DNA from: Eutypa lata
Lineage: Eukaryota > Ascomycota > Sordariomycetes > Xylariales > Diatrypaceae
Assembly (NCBI GenBank): GCA_022661535.1
Contig: JAKULF010000003.1
Coordinates: forward strand, 5,766,001-5,830,000
Direction: 5' to 3'
Length of the DNA: 64,000 nt
In this document: positions 1-11,443 of the stretch, piece after piece
How positions within the stretch are numbered: the first letter of the stretch is position 1
Layout of the letters: the number at the start of each line of letters is the position of its first letter
The notes under the pieces: model-generated
The model's database searches: none
What the model was told of the DNA's origin: nothing
Seen by the model: only the letters and a program-made list of their open reading frames with translations
Made by a program: the position numbers and the translations under genes

Positions 1-500
1 TAGATGCTAGAAGTCACTCTGTCAATCCTAATTGGCTCTTACGACGACTATTTGGAAGATTTACATCGTAACAAATTTGACCAAGCTCGGTCTACTTCGA
101 GGCGAGGTTTTCCAATGAAGGAACTTTGCCAGGATTCGGGAGTGATTTCTTCCACAGTGTATCGTACAGCGGCGTGCGCAGGCGCTGCGAAGATGTGTTA
201 AAAGTGAAACTCAGATAATGAAGAAGGGGAGCGGATTTCCTGCCCACAAAATGCTTTCTCGAATGCGTCGCTTTCGAAATCGTTCATGGTACAGCTTATC
301 GTTGACATGGTACCCCAAAGAAAGACCCCGAAGTTTAAGGTTAATAGAACGATATGGCCAACGAACAGGATGCCATGAGTCCTAAGAATTTTGGACCAGG
401 GAAAGACTTTCGTAGTTGTTGAGCGATTATCGTTGTCAAGGCCTTCTTCAATCTCAGCCAGGAATGGCTTATTCTCGCCACTTTCGTTGGAATCCATCAT
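1..500 (-). CDS. UstYa-like (DUF3328) oxidase, 5' part, cut by window edge
   Basis: UstYa-family proteins are copper-type oxidases that cyclise or oxidise peptides and other metabolites in fungal clusters. Exon 1 (500..248) starts MMDSNESGEN, has an acidic cytosolic head and one membrane segment (ILFVGHIVLLTLNFGVFLW). An intron with GTGGGC donor and TTCGCAG acceptor (247..185) leads to exon 2 (184..65), which reads SPAHAAVRYTVEE and then FIGKPRLEVDRAW. These match the family blocks YSPAxxAVxYE and F.G.Ps.evd.aW. A probable second intron (64..17) runs toward the edge. The catalytic HxxHC repeats would lie outside the window, so activity cannot be judged. Without the splice the frame stops shortly after the membrane segment. 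The family call is fairly firm; a broken relic remains possible. Confidence 0.68.
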
Positions 501-1463
501 GAGGTTTTGCAAATAAGAGCGTTACACAAACGTTTGTCACGACAATACTGATGGAATAAGCTAGATGGTGTCAGAACACAAGCTTGGGTATCACGCCTCA
601 AGCTTAGCCTGCACGAATGTATTGTAGTTGGCTCTAGAATCTCGTTTCTCGCACCTCACAGGCTGGAGAATATGATATTGGATGTGCTGAGCAATAAATT
701 AATTAGTAACTTAACTTGTTGGATTGCGATTTCACCCATCCTGGCTGCAGACCTGAACCACGTCCTGAGCTCCAACTGCCGATCTCCATGAAAATATGCC
801 GTTGACCTAGACTTCGTAGGATGCCGTCTGCGGGTACATTGTTGGGTTGTCCGCTTACGTGCATTGATGTATGGCATAAGTAGCACCGGAGAATGATGTT
901 GGATGGCTGTGCAACCCCTAAAAAACTAGCTAGAGTGTATTTTAGCCAGTTACAAATCGACACCTCATAGTAAACTACCCTCTTTTCGAGATTCAATGAG
1001 ATAGCCACCACCCCCCCCCCTTTTAATTACACAGTTCAAACAATTACAGGAATGTAACCACAATGCGGCACAGCATTTCGACCGTGCCAACAACTCAAAG
1101 CCTTGCTACATGTTGGTGGGGTGGTAAGGCTTGGCATAAGTTGGCGCATGACCACAGCGCTCTTCCTCTGACCGAATAGTAAGTAGCTTAGTGCGTGATT
1201 TGCTAAGGCGTAGGTAGCCCTTCAGTGCTTGTGTGTTTTTCAAGTTTAGGAATGAGACCGAGGCACGAGCATGGACATCACAACAACGATATATAATAGT
1301 GCATATAGTCATCTTTCTCTACGCTGTGGGGTTAAAACCCAAGTCTTTATGGAACCCTTATGTTCCCGACGACGAAGTGATAACCTTTATACTAGGGCAT
1401 CGAAGAGAGTCTTTGTGAATCTTGTTAATTTTCTATAGACGTCTTCACCCCACATTTCTTGTC
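501..1463. other. intergenic, no gene recognised
   Basis: This AT-rich stretch between the UstYa-like gene and the rhodopsin-domain gene has only short unrelated reading frames and a run of ten C at about 1010-1019. It presumably carries the promoters of both divergent neighbours. Confidence 0.4.
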
Positions 1464-2985
1464 ATGACATACGTTAATAAAAGAAGCGTTACTGCCGTTG
1501 GGATCCTCTTTCCGGTCCTGACGGTGGCAGCCCTTGCAACCCGAACTTACGGGTGGCGACGACATAGCCGAAACTTGGATATAGACGATATCCTGATAGT
1601 ACCGGCGTCTGTGAGTATACAACAAGGCCTCCAACATTCAATTTGCCTCCTATCGCGGCTAATGAAATCTAATAGGTTCTTGTTATTGCTGCTGGTGTAG
1701 CCATGGCCATAGGCTAGTAATCCTGCGCTTCAACTTCGAAAGAGTATTTCTAATCGTGTTTAACAGGAGCTCAAATGGATATCGTTGGGGGACATTCGTT
1801 GCCTCAGATTACGCCAACAATGCAACAAAAACTTGGAAAGGTCCGTCTATCACTCCTAACTTGGGTACCAAGACGTTGAAGGCCGATACTAACACAAGCT
1901 CCTACAGTTTGAGTATTCTTTTTGGATAGGACATATCCTCGCGATAGGCTTTATCAAGTTGGCAATTTTGTTCTTATTTCGCCGTATATTTCAAGGTCCG
2001 TTGGCATCCACTGATAAATATATGATTGTGTGTTAGAGACATTAATGCATAGGCTGAACATGATCACTGGTATAGGTCGCTCGTATAGAACCGCCTTTGA
2101 CTACGCCAATTGGGTTCTTATTACCCTCGTTATTCTCTGGACCACCGTGTTCTTCTTCTTCGAAGTATTTGCTTGTGGTACGACTCCTGCTGCGAGCTGG
2201 ACGAGCCTCTACTCCCTACGCCATGCGTGCATAGACACCTTTTCAATGCAGACTGCTTGTGCTGTCTTCAATTGGATCATGGACCTAGCGATTCTGATCG
2301 AACCGCTACTCATGGTACGTAATTGCGTTGCGGTAATAAACGTATCTGTACATATATTACTTCGAATATTCTCTAATTATAGCCTAGATAGGAACACTCA
2401 ATATGAGCACTCGTAGGAAGCTCCAAACATCTATCGTCTTTCTTTTCAGTACCTTGTAAGCTTGCTACTTTTTTTTCGGAGCCTCGAATGAAAATATTAA
2501 TTCTCTTGTAGTGCCGTCATAGCCGGACTCCTCAGAATGATCATTTGGATTCAGATGAAGGTTCAAGACGTTACGCATGAAACTTCGAAAGTCCTCAATA
2601 CGGCTTTACCCACGGCGGACCAACTAGGTACGAGAAGCTCCAAGGGAAAGAAAGTATCCCGTATTATCCACTGACAGGGGTCTTGGCAGGTCTCGTATCA
2701 ATCGTGCTCTTCTGGACGTATATAGAGATCGGAGTTGGCTTCCTCGTCGCCTGTCTTCCTCCTTGCGCGTGGCTATTCGACAAAATACCACTCGGTCCCA
2801 TCTGGACAAAACTCCGTTCGCTTCCATCCATGATTTCTATACCGAAAGGGGACTCTCGCTCCCGACCAGGAGAGGATACCGATATGGACGAGTCATTGAG
2901 GCCTTGGACGACACTTCCCAATAAGGTTTCATCAAGTCGAGGTGATGATGAGCTCGAACTAGTCACACGTACGGAGCGAGTCTGA
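1464..2985 (+). CDS. rhodopsin-domain (PTH11/SAT4-like) integral membrane protein
   Basis: A multi-exon gene for a seven-helix fungal membrane protein of the rhodopsin-domain group, a family linked to surface sensing. The start is ATG 1464 (MTYVNKRSVTAVG). Helix 1 is followed by the family motif TRTYGWRR and then DIDDILI. Visible exons include 1464..1610, 1676..1716, 1770..about 1840 (YSNGYRWGTFVASDY), about 1908 on (FEYSFWIGHILAIG), 2030 on (ETLMHRLNMITGIG) to LLM, then IGTLNMSTRRKLQ, AVIAGLLRMIIWIQ and a last exon with GVLAGLVSIVLFW. The cytosolic tail is Ser/Arg/Asp-rich and ends RTERV. The junction near 1840/1908 is off by one base with consensus sites, so there is either a non-consensus site or a frameshift. 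Other exons join in frame. Confidence 0.7.
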
Positions 2986-4773
2986 GACAATTGTTATTCT
3001 TCTTACAAGGCACGAACTAAGATCTTCACATCGAACAAAGTAACAAGAGGACTAATTTCCCAGTGACTTCACTACATAGCCAATATCATATTATTTAAGA
3101 GTAGCGCAGTCATCTATTGATATCTATAAGTCCCGAAGCCACGTCAACTTGCACTAGGGCAGAGCAAGGACGCTCTCTTGGCGTTTGAGTGGGCTTTTGA
3201 ATAATACATAACTAGGTGGTAAAATGATTGACATATTCACTCTGTTAACTATACGAAGTTAATGCACCTACCTCATACTGGTGTCCTAGCGAGCGGCTGG
3301 TCTGGGAGTTTCAGCTTAGCATAGAAAATGCAACATCCATTAATAACCACTATTTGATTCTTATGGACTACCTTGATGGGAATTACTTCACATGAGGCTA
3401 CGGAAAATTTACATATGTGCAGGGTAAAAAGCACTTTGGTGGATAACAGTACGGGATCGGATGTTATCGAGTTAGCCTACTTAGGGGAGGGTTGGCATTC
3501 TGGCAACTAATACCGTGTGTCCGTGACTTGTATCCAATTCCACCCAACAGTAATTTTGAAATTTGTCTACCAACATAAACTAGTTACCAACTTCATGTAG
3601 TGGAACGCTCTAGTATGGAGTGTAAGCATGAATATGGTAATGCATGGTACTGTGCAGGTCAGAGTAGCTTCAAATTCCAATATAAACCTGCATATCTTGA
3701 CTACGTAGTGTGTGGGTACGATGAGGAAGGCTATTGACCCCCAGGGCCCCCAAAGCTCGCAGAAGTTTGCCAACGAGTAACATCAGGTTCCAAGCATTTT
3801 ATAGACACCCCCGCCCTCCCCCTCCGGCCGGCTAGTGTACCCGGCTAGAGTTCCAACGAAGGACTATCTCGTAATTACAACACCCAATGTAACGCATATG
3901 CATCTACCAATGTCATTGGGGAAAATCCGCGTCGTGATAGGAAATGATATGTGGCCGAGAGGCGCAAGAACTAGAGAGGCCAGTAAATCTCTAGCTTTGT
4001 GGCGCGCGAAGTAATATATTCGGCGCATTATAAATCAAAGCAGGTAGGAGTAGTGTAACGTCGTTTCGAATGTGATTGTTCACATCATGCTCAAATGGGT
4101 CAAGAGATTAAGTCAGTACAGTACTTACGGGATTGTATCATCGGATTGAACTGTGCTTCTTGTGTGATATTACCTTCGTCTTCGGGATCCACCATAGGTG
4201 GTAACCTGCGCAAGATTAGCTGCTGACGCTCGATTCGATTTCTCGCTATTATACGGAACTTCGGGAATGTCGTGTAATAAGAGAGCCTCGTCGGCATTGT
4301 TTACCCTAGTATTGCCCACTGTGCCGTTAACCCGCTGTGTCTAGATCTGGCGGTTTTAGAGTATGGCAATAATATGCGTCAACTTTATGTGTTATGCAGG
4401 ATAGCCAATGATAATGTCTTGACTGCAGTGTTGTAGCCAAGGGCGAAATTTACAACGGCTATGAACAGAATGGGTGGCTTGGCTAGATATATTGTACCTT
4501 AGGTGTGAATCCCATAGCTGAAGAGCATAAGAAACAAATTAAGAGTACTTATAACGAGTGCAGCATTACTAGGTAGAATATGACGGCCATATTCTAAGTT
4601 ACGCACTTTAAAAGGAGTGACCATATGAACAACCCTGGGGTTTAGTTGAAGCCTTGTAAGAAGACCAGCCGGGCTAATACATTAAAATACATGCTGAATA
4701 CTTGTCATATCATGAACTCAACCTCCGAACTCGTCAACAGTGGCAAATAACCCAAAAGTACACTGCCCACCCG
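2986..4773. other. AT-rich intergenic region, nothing recognised
   Basis: About 1.8 kb with only short frames and no family resemblance. Stop codons are dense on both strands. No RNA gene or clear repeat was seen. Confidence 0.4.
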
Positions 4774-5478
4774 CTATCGCTGTTTGGGTATAATTTCTAG
4801 CAGGTTCCCATCCGGATCAGCTGCAAAAATATAATTGTTTGTTATGCCGCTTAGCCTTTGCCAAAGTGCTGTGAGCTCCCCAGGATCGATCACAGAGGAG
4901 TGTAGATTCACCGCTCTGCTGAAAGGCCCCTCTAACGGAACTGTGTCGCCGACCCTTTTGTAGATGATGACGTTGTAGCTTTCCAATCTTGCTTGGACAA
5001 CCTCTGTATCTGGGACAACAAAGGACACATGGCTGAAAGTGTTTGTGCTCTCGGTTGAGGAGGGTGTTATACCGCTATTAGGGTAATCGGTGCTGATCAG
5101 CTCCAGGATCCCTTGCGAGTTGCGCGCGTGGCGGACGAGCTCCTGGGTCGTCATATAGCCAGTTCCGTTCTTCCCGCCGCTGCTGTAGCCTAGGAAACTC
5201 GTGGAGTAATGCCTAGTTATTTGGGTTGTGACCATCAAACGCATGCCAAAGACTTGTGTGTAGAACTCTAAGCTCCGGGTCAAATTTCTAACATTGAGCG
5301 CCATGTGCATGATCTGATACTCAGTCGTTGCCGGGTCTGAGCCTTCAGGGCCAAGGGTATTCTGAGGATACTGGTCCGCATTGTTGCCTTCCTCGCGAGG
5401 AGCTACGCGCGCGAAAATTCCCACGAGGAGCTGGGATATGCTAGCGAAGATTAGGATATGGGAGATTCGTACTTGCAT
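4774..5478 (-). CDS. secreted glyoxalase/bleomycin-resistance fold (VOC) protein
   Basis: A single-exon 234-residue protein starting at ATG 5478. The N-terminus is a signal peptide (ISHILIFASISQLLVGIFA) followed by a charged linker. The body is a lactoylglutathione-lyase-like VOC domain: MHMALNVRNLTRSLEFYTQV near residue 57, LELIST in the middle, FSHVSFVVPD starting the second half, and DPDGNLLEIIPK at the end. The expected metal ligands of the fold are present (His in HMALNV, Glu in LELIS, His in SHVSF, Glu in LLEII). Glyoxalase I itself is cytosolic, so the secretion signal suggests another substrate. VOC proteins often occur as isomerases or cyclases in secondary-metabolite clusters, and the methyltransferases and P450 downstream fit that reading. 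Confidence 0.85.
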   Translation of the reverse strand: MQVRISHILIFASISQLLVGIFARVAPREEGNNADQYPQNTLGPEGSDPATTEYQIMHMALNVRNLTRSLEFYTQVFGMRLMVTTQITRHYSTSFLGYSSGGKNGTGYMTTQELVRHARNSQGILELISTDYPNSGITPSSTESTNTFSHVSFVVPDTEVVQARLESYNVIIYKRVGDTVPLEGPFSRAVNLHSSVIDPGELTALWQRLSGITNNYIFAADPDGNLLEIIPKQR

Positions 5479-6527
5479 GTTGCAATTATGTTAAGAATCG
5501 GTCGGGTTGAAATAGGGACTATGACTTTTTGGCGAATCGGGTAATGAGCAGAGGAACCAGAGCTGTGATTTATTTAAAAGCTAAAAAAACGTTCGGTGCT
5601 CCAATGTCAGTGGGCTATCAGAACACCCTTTATTTTCCATGGCTCTCGGATATATCGATGTATAATAGTCAAGGTGCCATCTAGCCTAAAATCAGAAAGA
5701 AGAGTCGAAGGAACGAATTGTGGCGTGTTACACCACCATGTCAGCACGGTGAGCTCGCAACCCAACCATGATGTGCAAAGAATGGCGTATGCGCCAGGCA
5801 CAACTTAATGAGTGTACAGGTTGAGGATGACAGCCAAGATATTATTCACAGTAATTTTTGCAGGAACGTCTGCAAAGGGAAGATGGTGGTGTTGTATTGA
5901 CTATATAGAAACACCCTGGTGGCGCAGAAACCCTAGAATAGATTACGGGTTACCTTAGGTAGCAACTGACAACCTAAGGTTGCAACAGTAAGTGACGTGA
6001 TCAATGCATCCAACTCCACTGTAGTGTAGCAATCCAATCGCTGAAATTAACGCTCGCGTGAGAGAAACACAATGTTTCGAGGTGACTTGCGTGAGGGCTC
6101 ATCGACGTATCAGAGGCATTGAAATACCCACGCACTCGTATAACGGCTTAAAGTCGTTCCGATCACACATGCCCGCTGACATTTGACATCCAAAGTATGG
6201 TATTTTCCCAGGGAATGACTTTATTGACACAATCTAACATGTCATTATACCAGCTGAGTACTTCGGTCAAGTGCCCCATACAACAATGTTAAGACAAGGC
6301 TATGAATGGAAAACAAGGTGTGTCTCTTAGCTTAGGTAACCCTATATGAAGGTTGTTGAGGAATGGGAAAATAACGGCTAGGGTAGGTTATGTTAAGTAA
6401 TATTAAACATTCAGCCGTGTTTGGATCAAAGCTCCCCCGAACTAACTAACTCCTGTTATTCACTTTGAACTAGCCTATTCTGACACCTGTCTGAATGGAG
6501 GATCTTTTATCTTATCTTTAGCCGTCA
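5479..6527. other. intergenic, no gene recognised
   Basis: This stretch lies between the VOC gene and the 3' end of the amidotransferase gene. It contains short frames only. Its part next to 5479 is the VOC promoter side. Confidence 0.4.
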
Positions 6528-7409
6528 TCAGGGTTTGCAATTCGTAGTCACATGAGCCATTATGCGATCCCAAGCTTCAGATCCATCGTAACTCGCTTCA
6601 ATACCACTTAGCTGGATGTCGGCATGTGGATTGACGCCCGCTTTATACGAGCCACTATCATGGTCGACAAGACTCTTGGAGATCTCATAGGTCATTTCTG
6701 GATGCCCTTGAAAAGTCAGGATACCCTTATTCCGGTTCATAAGTATCTCGTTCCTTTTGCCAAGGACCTCGAATTCAGGGGCTGGTGTGCTGACAGCGCG
6801 AAGATGGTATTTATGAAGCGACTTAGTAACATGCCAAGTTAGTGATACCTATGGGTCACGAAAAGCTGATGGAATAGATCGTGATTACTTACTAGATTAT
6901 CTTGGCCAAATACCTCTTGTCCAGACTTGCTCAGTGGAATTTTCTCAACGCCAACCTTCTCTCGAACACTTCACGATTAGCAGCTTGTATCATGGCTTAA
7001 GGATGATCGGGGTGTCCTTTAGTAGACGTACCATAGCTCCCTCTTTGAGAAAGGAGATAGTTCCACCAAGCGCCACGTTGATTGCTTGATGACCCCAACA
7101 CAGACCGATTAAATACGGTCCAGATTCGGCCTCGGCAACGCGCTTCACGAGGTTCATGATGTCGACAACCCATGGAGCTGTCTCGGGTTCAAGGAGATTG
7201 TACACCCCGCCCGTGAGAACAACCAAATCTAATGTTGATTCATCTGGAAGTGAATTCCCAGCCTGTGCGTTGTAGACGCCGATTTGGGCATCAGGAACGG
7301 TCCGTAGAATGTTGCCGTTGATAGAATCTATCATCCAACTACCCCAGGGCTTATCGGTGGTGTAGTTCTGAAGGATGGCCACCTTTAATGGGTAATCTGT
7401 GGGTGTCAT
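6528..7409 (-). CDS. class I glutamine amidotransferase-like protein
   Basis: A three-exon gene (7409..7032, 6958..6893, 6848..6528) of 254 residues. Both introns are clean: GTACGT...GAGAG with a GCTAATC branch, and GTAAGT...CATAG. The protein has the class I GATase fold: LVVLTGGVYNL near residue 65, the nucleophile elbow GLCWGHQAINVALGG, then VGVEKIPLSKSGQEVFG, the loop WHVTKSLHKYHLRAVS, and the His-Glu pair in FQGHPEMTYE. All three triad residues (Cys, His, Glu) are present. It resembles the stand-alone GMP-synthase-like amidotransferases common in fungi, whose substrates are mostly unknown. The start is chosen because AAATGA gives a good context and no ATG lies upstream in frame. It may belong to the flanking tailoring cluster. 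Confidence 0.85.
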
Positions 7410-8099
7410 TTCCGCGATATCGTGAGAGTGCTGGGTAGAAGAGGAGAAAGACGGCGGTGGACACAAATAGACAAATAGTGGTTGTACAAGGGGAGGGGTA
7501 GAGATAGGCCAAGAGCGAGCGGAAGTTCTAAGTTAGGACCTAATGGAACGAACCGAAGATAGGAACCTTATTTTTATGGATAGTACCTATCACCAGTAAC
7601 TTCGCAACAAATTGTCCCCAAAGCCGTGCTTGCTTGCCGTGACCGGGAGGGGCCGGGGAAGCATCTTCGGCACCGGAGCTATCGGCCGGCTATGTGTGTG
7701 GGTCAACGAAGGCGCCTAAGCGCTCTTATCGTCCTTATCGCCTTCAGTATAGGGGGTTCCCCATGATACATAGATAAGCTTCCCTACTTCTCTACATAAA
7801 CTACTAGATAGTTGTCAACCGAGCCAGGGTGGGTGATAGGGTAAAAAGTAATTGATAGGGTCAAGACCCATAGACCATTAGGAAGGTAATGACACTATCA
7901 ATTCTTTTCACCCACCTTGCTAACCCATATAACTGGAGAACTATATCAGATAGGTATCATGTCGAACACAGAACTTTCAAGTAGGTATATAGACTCCGGA
8001 GACTGAATAAACGATTCAGTCGAGGGAGAGAGAGCCCCTCCGCTCTTCTTTGTCCGTCTCCATCCTGCCAGTTCGTATATTCCAACCGCTTTTTGTAGA
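7410..8099. other. intergenic, divergent promoter region
   Basis: This stretch separates the amidotransferase start from the MFS relic on the opposite strand. It holds no coding signal. There is an imperfect inverted repeat: GGGTGATAGGGTAAAAAGTAATTGATAGGG near 7829-7858 resembles the reverse complement of the sequence near 7895-7917. Confidence 0.35.
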
Positions 8100-8600
8100 A
8101 TGTCCGCAGCCAATACAAAAAGCCCCAAAGACCCTTCAGGTGGTGTTGGGGATGTCATACGTCCTAGCTCTCGTACCTCCAATGAACAAGACACGGAGAA
8201 CATCGAAAACATCGATAACTCGCTCCATGATGTTGGCTATGGCTACTTTCTCGAGTCTCAGGACATGGACCCTGTCTTGAGAGATGAAATTGCCAAGCGG
8301 GTCTTGAAGAAGATTGACTTTTGTCTCCTACCTGCGGTGAGTGACGCTCTGAGTTCTTGTTCTAGGGTCTGGCACAAGTTCGTAGACATCGAATCCATTC
8401 TAATGCATATCTATAGATGTGTTTCATCTACCTCCTGTCGTTCCTCGATAAACAGACTCTCAACTACACCAATGCTAAGACCGCCAAGGTTAGGAAGAAG
8501 GCCGAGCCATACCAGCCAGCCAGCTTCATCGAGACTCTCGAATTCTTGCGTGATTTTTGGGATCGCAGTTGCGACGATGGTCTAAGCAGATCTGTGAGCA
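8100..8600 (+). pseudogene. MFS permease relic, allantoate-permease type, N-terminal part
   Basis: Exon 1 (ATG 8100, MSAANTKSPK...) ends with VLKKIDFCLLPA, joined across a GTGAGT...CTATAG intron to CFIYLLSFLDKQTLNYTNA (from about 8419). This is the characteristic start of the Dal5/allantoate permease branch of MFS carriers: a cytosolic tail, then KID..LLP, then TM1 with FLDKxxLNYAN. After NTNA-like TM1 the frame turns basic and polar, and no further membrane segment follows. A functional carrier needs about twelve helices and 450-550 residues, so this is a decapitated copy lacking everything after TM1. Confidence 0.65.
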
Positions 8601-8701
8601 GGTCGTCTCAAGCAAGTGGCATCGGGCAGGATGAACTGAGATGTGGCGTACCATATCCAGTGGTACCTGATTTAAACATTTTTAGCATTTGGATTCAGTC
8701 T

Positions 8702-8960
8702 CTATAAGCTCAGGATAGAATTGAAACCCACAAGAAACATAGTCAGAAGTGTCGCGATATAAACAAGCCACAGCTTCCATCCCTGGGGATACTCCGACTT
8801 CGGCACATCGGTCGCATGATTGTCGCTGGCCGCGTCTGTCTTGAAACTATCCTTTTCCCCCAGCGATGTGGGAGCTGATGGAACAGTAGGCGATGAGTTA
8901 GGGCTAGTCGCGTCCGCGCTCACTGGTGTCTTACCTTCATTCGAAATTTTGGAAGCTTTC
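8702..8960 (-). pseudogene. MFS drug transporter relic, N-terminal part
   Basis: On the minus strand a Ser/Thr/Ala-rich head leads into YPQGWKLWLVYIATLLTMFLVGFN and then a stop at 8702. The YPxGWKL...FLV pattern is the cytosolic tail plus TM1 of 14-helix drug:H+ antiporter-type MFS proteins. The expected ATG is replaced by GTG, although an ATG lies just upstream at about 8948 before a GTAAGA. No helix beyond TM1 follows. It faces the other MFS relic head-to-head across a gap of about 100 bases. Confidence 0.55.
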
Positions 8961-10065
8961 GACGAAAATCAAAGAAAAACACTCAATTGAAGAAAGAGAA
9001 GAAAACCCGCTGGCTTCGGCAGAGTTACAGAGGTAGATGAACCCTCTAGCTTACTTATCACAGGCTTTGCGTACGAGTAGGGTGCAAACCTCCGAGTAGG
9101 TACAAAACAGAGGGTTATTGGTTCTTGGCTCTCATTACGATGAGATGCGGTTGCTTGAGTAAAGTCGTATTTCTAGGCCCCAGTAGATTCATTGACGATG
9201 GGAGGATTATGCGGTGTCGCCCAAGAGCCGCTCCCGGGCTAACCATAAGAGACGGCACTGCGCGGCCCCCATGAGTGGGACACTGCACCGGTGGCTTGAT
9301 CGGTACTCGAGATGATCTGGGGTCTGGGGTACTTAGTCTATTAGATAACAGACTCATGTTGGTGGAACTCTCGGCAGACCGACAACATTCTTTGTGGGTT
9401 AACGGCGTCTTGGCTAGCGGAGTAGAGTCGGTCGGCGAGGTCGGCGCACCGAGCCATGCTGACGGGATGTGCCGACTCTGCTACGCCTCTTCAGGCATGC
9501 ATTCCATCGTGCACAAATATTTATTCGCGGACATGTAACTTGAGTACTGTTTACTTCTCAGTCTCCGGGGTTGAGGAGCGCGGTTCATGGTACACCGTAC
9601 AGCTTCCATCTAGGGGTCGTCAATCGTAAGTGCCAAGATATGGAAAAGGGAACATATATCAACCGAGTCGGGCTACTTATGCCCAGCTGGAGTTTGGCGC
9701 TTGGTAGGCAGTGCTGAGCTAATAGCACTAAAATTAGAGACATATGTAGGAATAATGGGCCGGCGTTACACATGGCAAGCTGCAGTAGACTTCAGCTTGT
9801 AGAACGGTTGACTGGTTTGAGGTGCACTTCACGCGAACTAATAGTGTCGACTTAATGAGACGTATCAGTTGTAATTTTATCGGGAGTTGGTTCGCAGCCT
9901 TCCCTTGCTTGGGCAATACAGTGCCCCCTATAAAGCAATACGTGCCCCTCTCAATCCTCATCGGCAGCTTTTCATCCTATGTATTCTGAAACCCGTGTTT
10001 GCTTTTTAGCACGACTTCCCCGCCTGTTCAATCCGCGGCTAAGTTAACCGGCCCTCGTCTTCAAG
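8961..10065. other. intergenic, no gene recognised
   Basis: This stretch lies between the MFS relic and the methyltransferase. It has short frames on both strands without family resemblance. The last 100 bases are the promoter of the gene at 10066. Confidence 0.35.
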
Positions 10066-10920
10066 ATGGCTTCGCAGGCCCATCATCCGCACCTCCCCTT
10101 GCCTGACTACTTCTCCAAGTTCGCCAGCATTTACGTTCGCCAGACGGGCCACTCAACGCTCAACATCCTTGCCGACGTCATCACCGAAAATGTCCAGACA
10201 TCTGCCCACCCGGTTGGCCCGGACTCGGTCGTCCATGACACGGCCGCGGGCCCCGGTATAGGCGCCGCGGCGCTCGTCGCCTGCCTCCCCAAGGACCAGC
10301 TGCCAAAGGAGATGTTAGTCTCAGACAATGTCGCGATGATGGTGTCGGCCGCGCGTGAATCCCTCGTCGCCTCCCCGCTGCCCCATGTCGATTGCAAGGA
10401 GGTCGACTCGCAGGACCTATCATCAGTGCCTGACAATTATTTCACCCACTCGATTGACAACTTTAGCATCTTTACCTTTGTCCGCCCCACTGACGCCGTG
10501 CGCGAGACATACCGCACCCTCCGCCCAGGCGGCCTCGCCGTCGTTACCTGCTGGCGCCGCTTCGCACCCATGTTCATCGTGCACGCCGCCCAGAAGAAGA
10601 TCCGCCCGGACCTGCCACTCATGCCTACACCAAGTCCGGAGTTCTACGAAGAGGGCGTGCTACAGAAAGTGGTCGAGGAGAGCGGCTTCGCTAAAAACAA
10701 CATAACAATGGTCGATAAGGTGTTGGTCGTTGACGACGACGAAAATATAGCTGGACTCATTATGCTTATGTCGGGTCCCATGATGAGCAAGGCGCGCGAG
10801 GGGTACACGGAGGAGGAGGAGGCTAGGTGGGTTGGGTCTGTTAGCCAGTCCGTGAAGGAAGAGGTAGAGCAGTTTGGGGGTATTAGGTTTGAGGCCTATA
10901 TCCTCTTGGCTACGAAGTAG
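10066..10920 (+). CDS. class I SAM-dependent methyltransferase
   Basis: A single-exon 284-residue protein starting at ATG 10066 (MASQAHHPHLPLPDYFSKFA). The Rossmann SAM-binding site is VHDTAAGPGIGAAALVACLP near residues 57-76, followed by the acidic strand end MLVSDNVAMMVSAARE. The post-I motif DSQDLSSVPDNYFTHSI and motif YRTLRPGGLAVVTCWRR are in the expected order. It looks like the UbiE/Methyltransf_11-type small-molecule methyltransferases found in fungal metabolite clusters. The C-terminal third (EEARWVGSVSQSVKEEVEQF, ending FEAYILLATK) fits that group. It has high GC at third codon positions compared with the surrounding intergenic DNA. The substrate is not readable. Confidence 0.88.
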   Translation: MASQAHHPHLPLPDYFSKFASIYVRQTGHSTLNILADVITENVQTSAHPVGPDSVVHDTAAGPGIGAAALVACLPKDQLPKEMLVSDNVAMMVSAARESLVASPLPHVDCKEVDSQDLSSVPDNYFTHSIDNFSIFTFVRPTDAVRETYRTLRPGGLAVVTCWRRFAPMFIVHAAQKKIRPDLPLMPTPSPEFYEEGVLQKVVEESGFAKNNITMVDKVLVVDDDENIAGLIMLMSGPMMSKAREGYTEEEEARWVGSVSQSVKEEVEQFGGIRFEAYILLATK

Positions 10921-11443
10921 AGCGGCTTAAGTGTATCGGCACGCGAAGAGGGAGACGGAGAGGAAGAGAGATCAATCGTACCCAACTGAGTGTTAATTAC
11001 TATCTACCCTGATCTGATCTAAGTACCTCGTTCCTCCTCGTATGGATGCGGCGGCATCACAATGGTGAAGCCTCCTGCGTAGAGGCAGCAGCACAAAATA
11101 GTAAAGAACCTGATAGTACTAAACACAGATCAGTTCAATATGGCACACGCGGGTGACATACATTACGTATCAATATAATTCATGCATCATGTATCATGTT
11201 GTTGACTGGATCCGTCAGACACGCCAACGGCAGGAGTCCGACAGGATGCACATTCCCGACTTCCCATCTGACAGTCGGCGTCGGTGATACCGAGGCTCGA
11301 TAATACAGCCTGGTTGCGTTCAAATACATCCATCTCTCTTGGGTTCCAACTGCCCAAGTCCACCCTTCAGTCTAACAACTTCAATCCCCTTTCAGCTGAT
11401 CCTCTTCCTGTGCCTCAAGCCTTTCCGTCGCGCCTTATCCACG
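10921..11443. other. intergenic spacer between two methyltransferase genes
   Basis: No coding signal was seen. The spacer holds the end of the upstream transcript and a pyrimidine-rich leader before ATG 11444. Confidence 0.4.
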
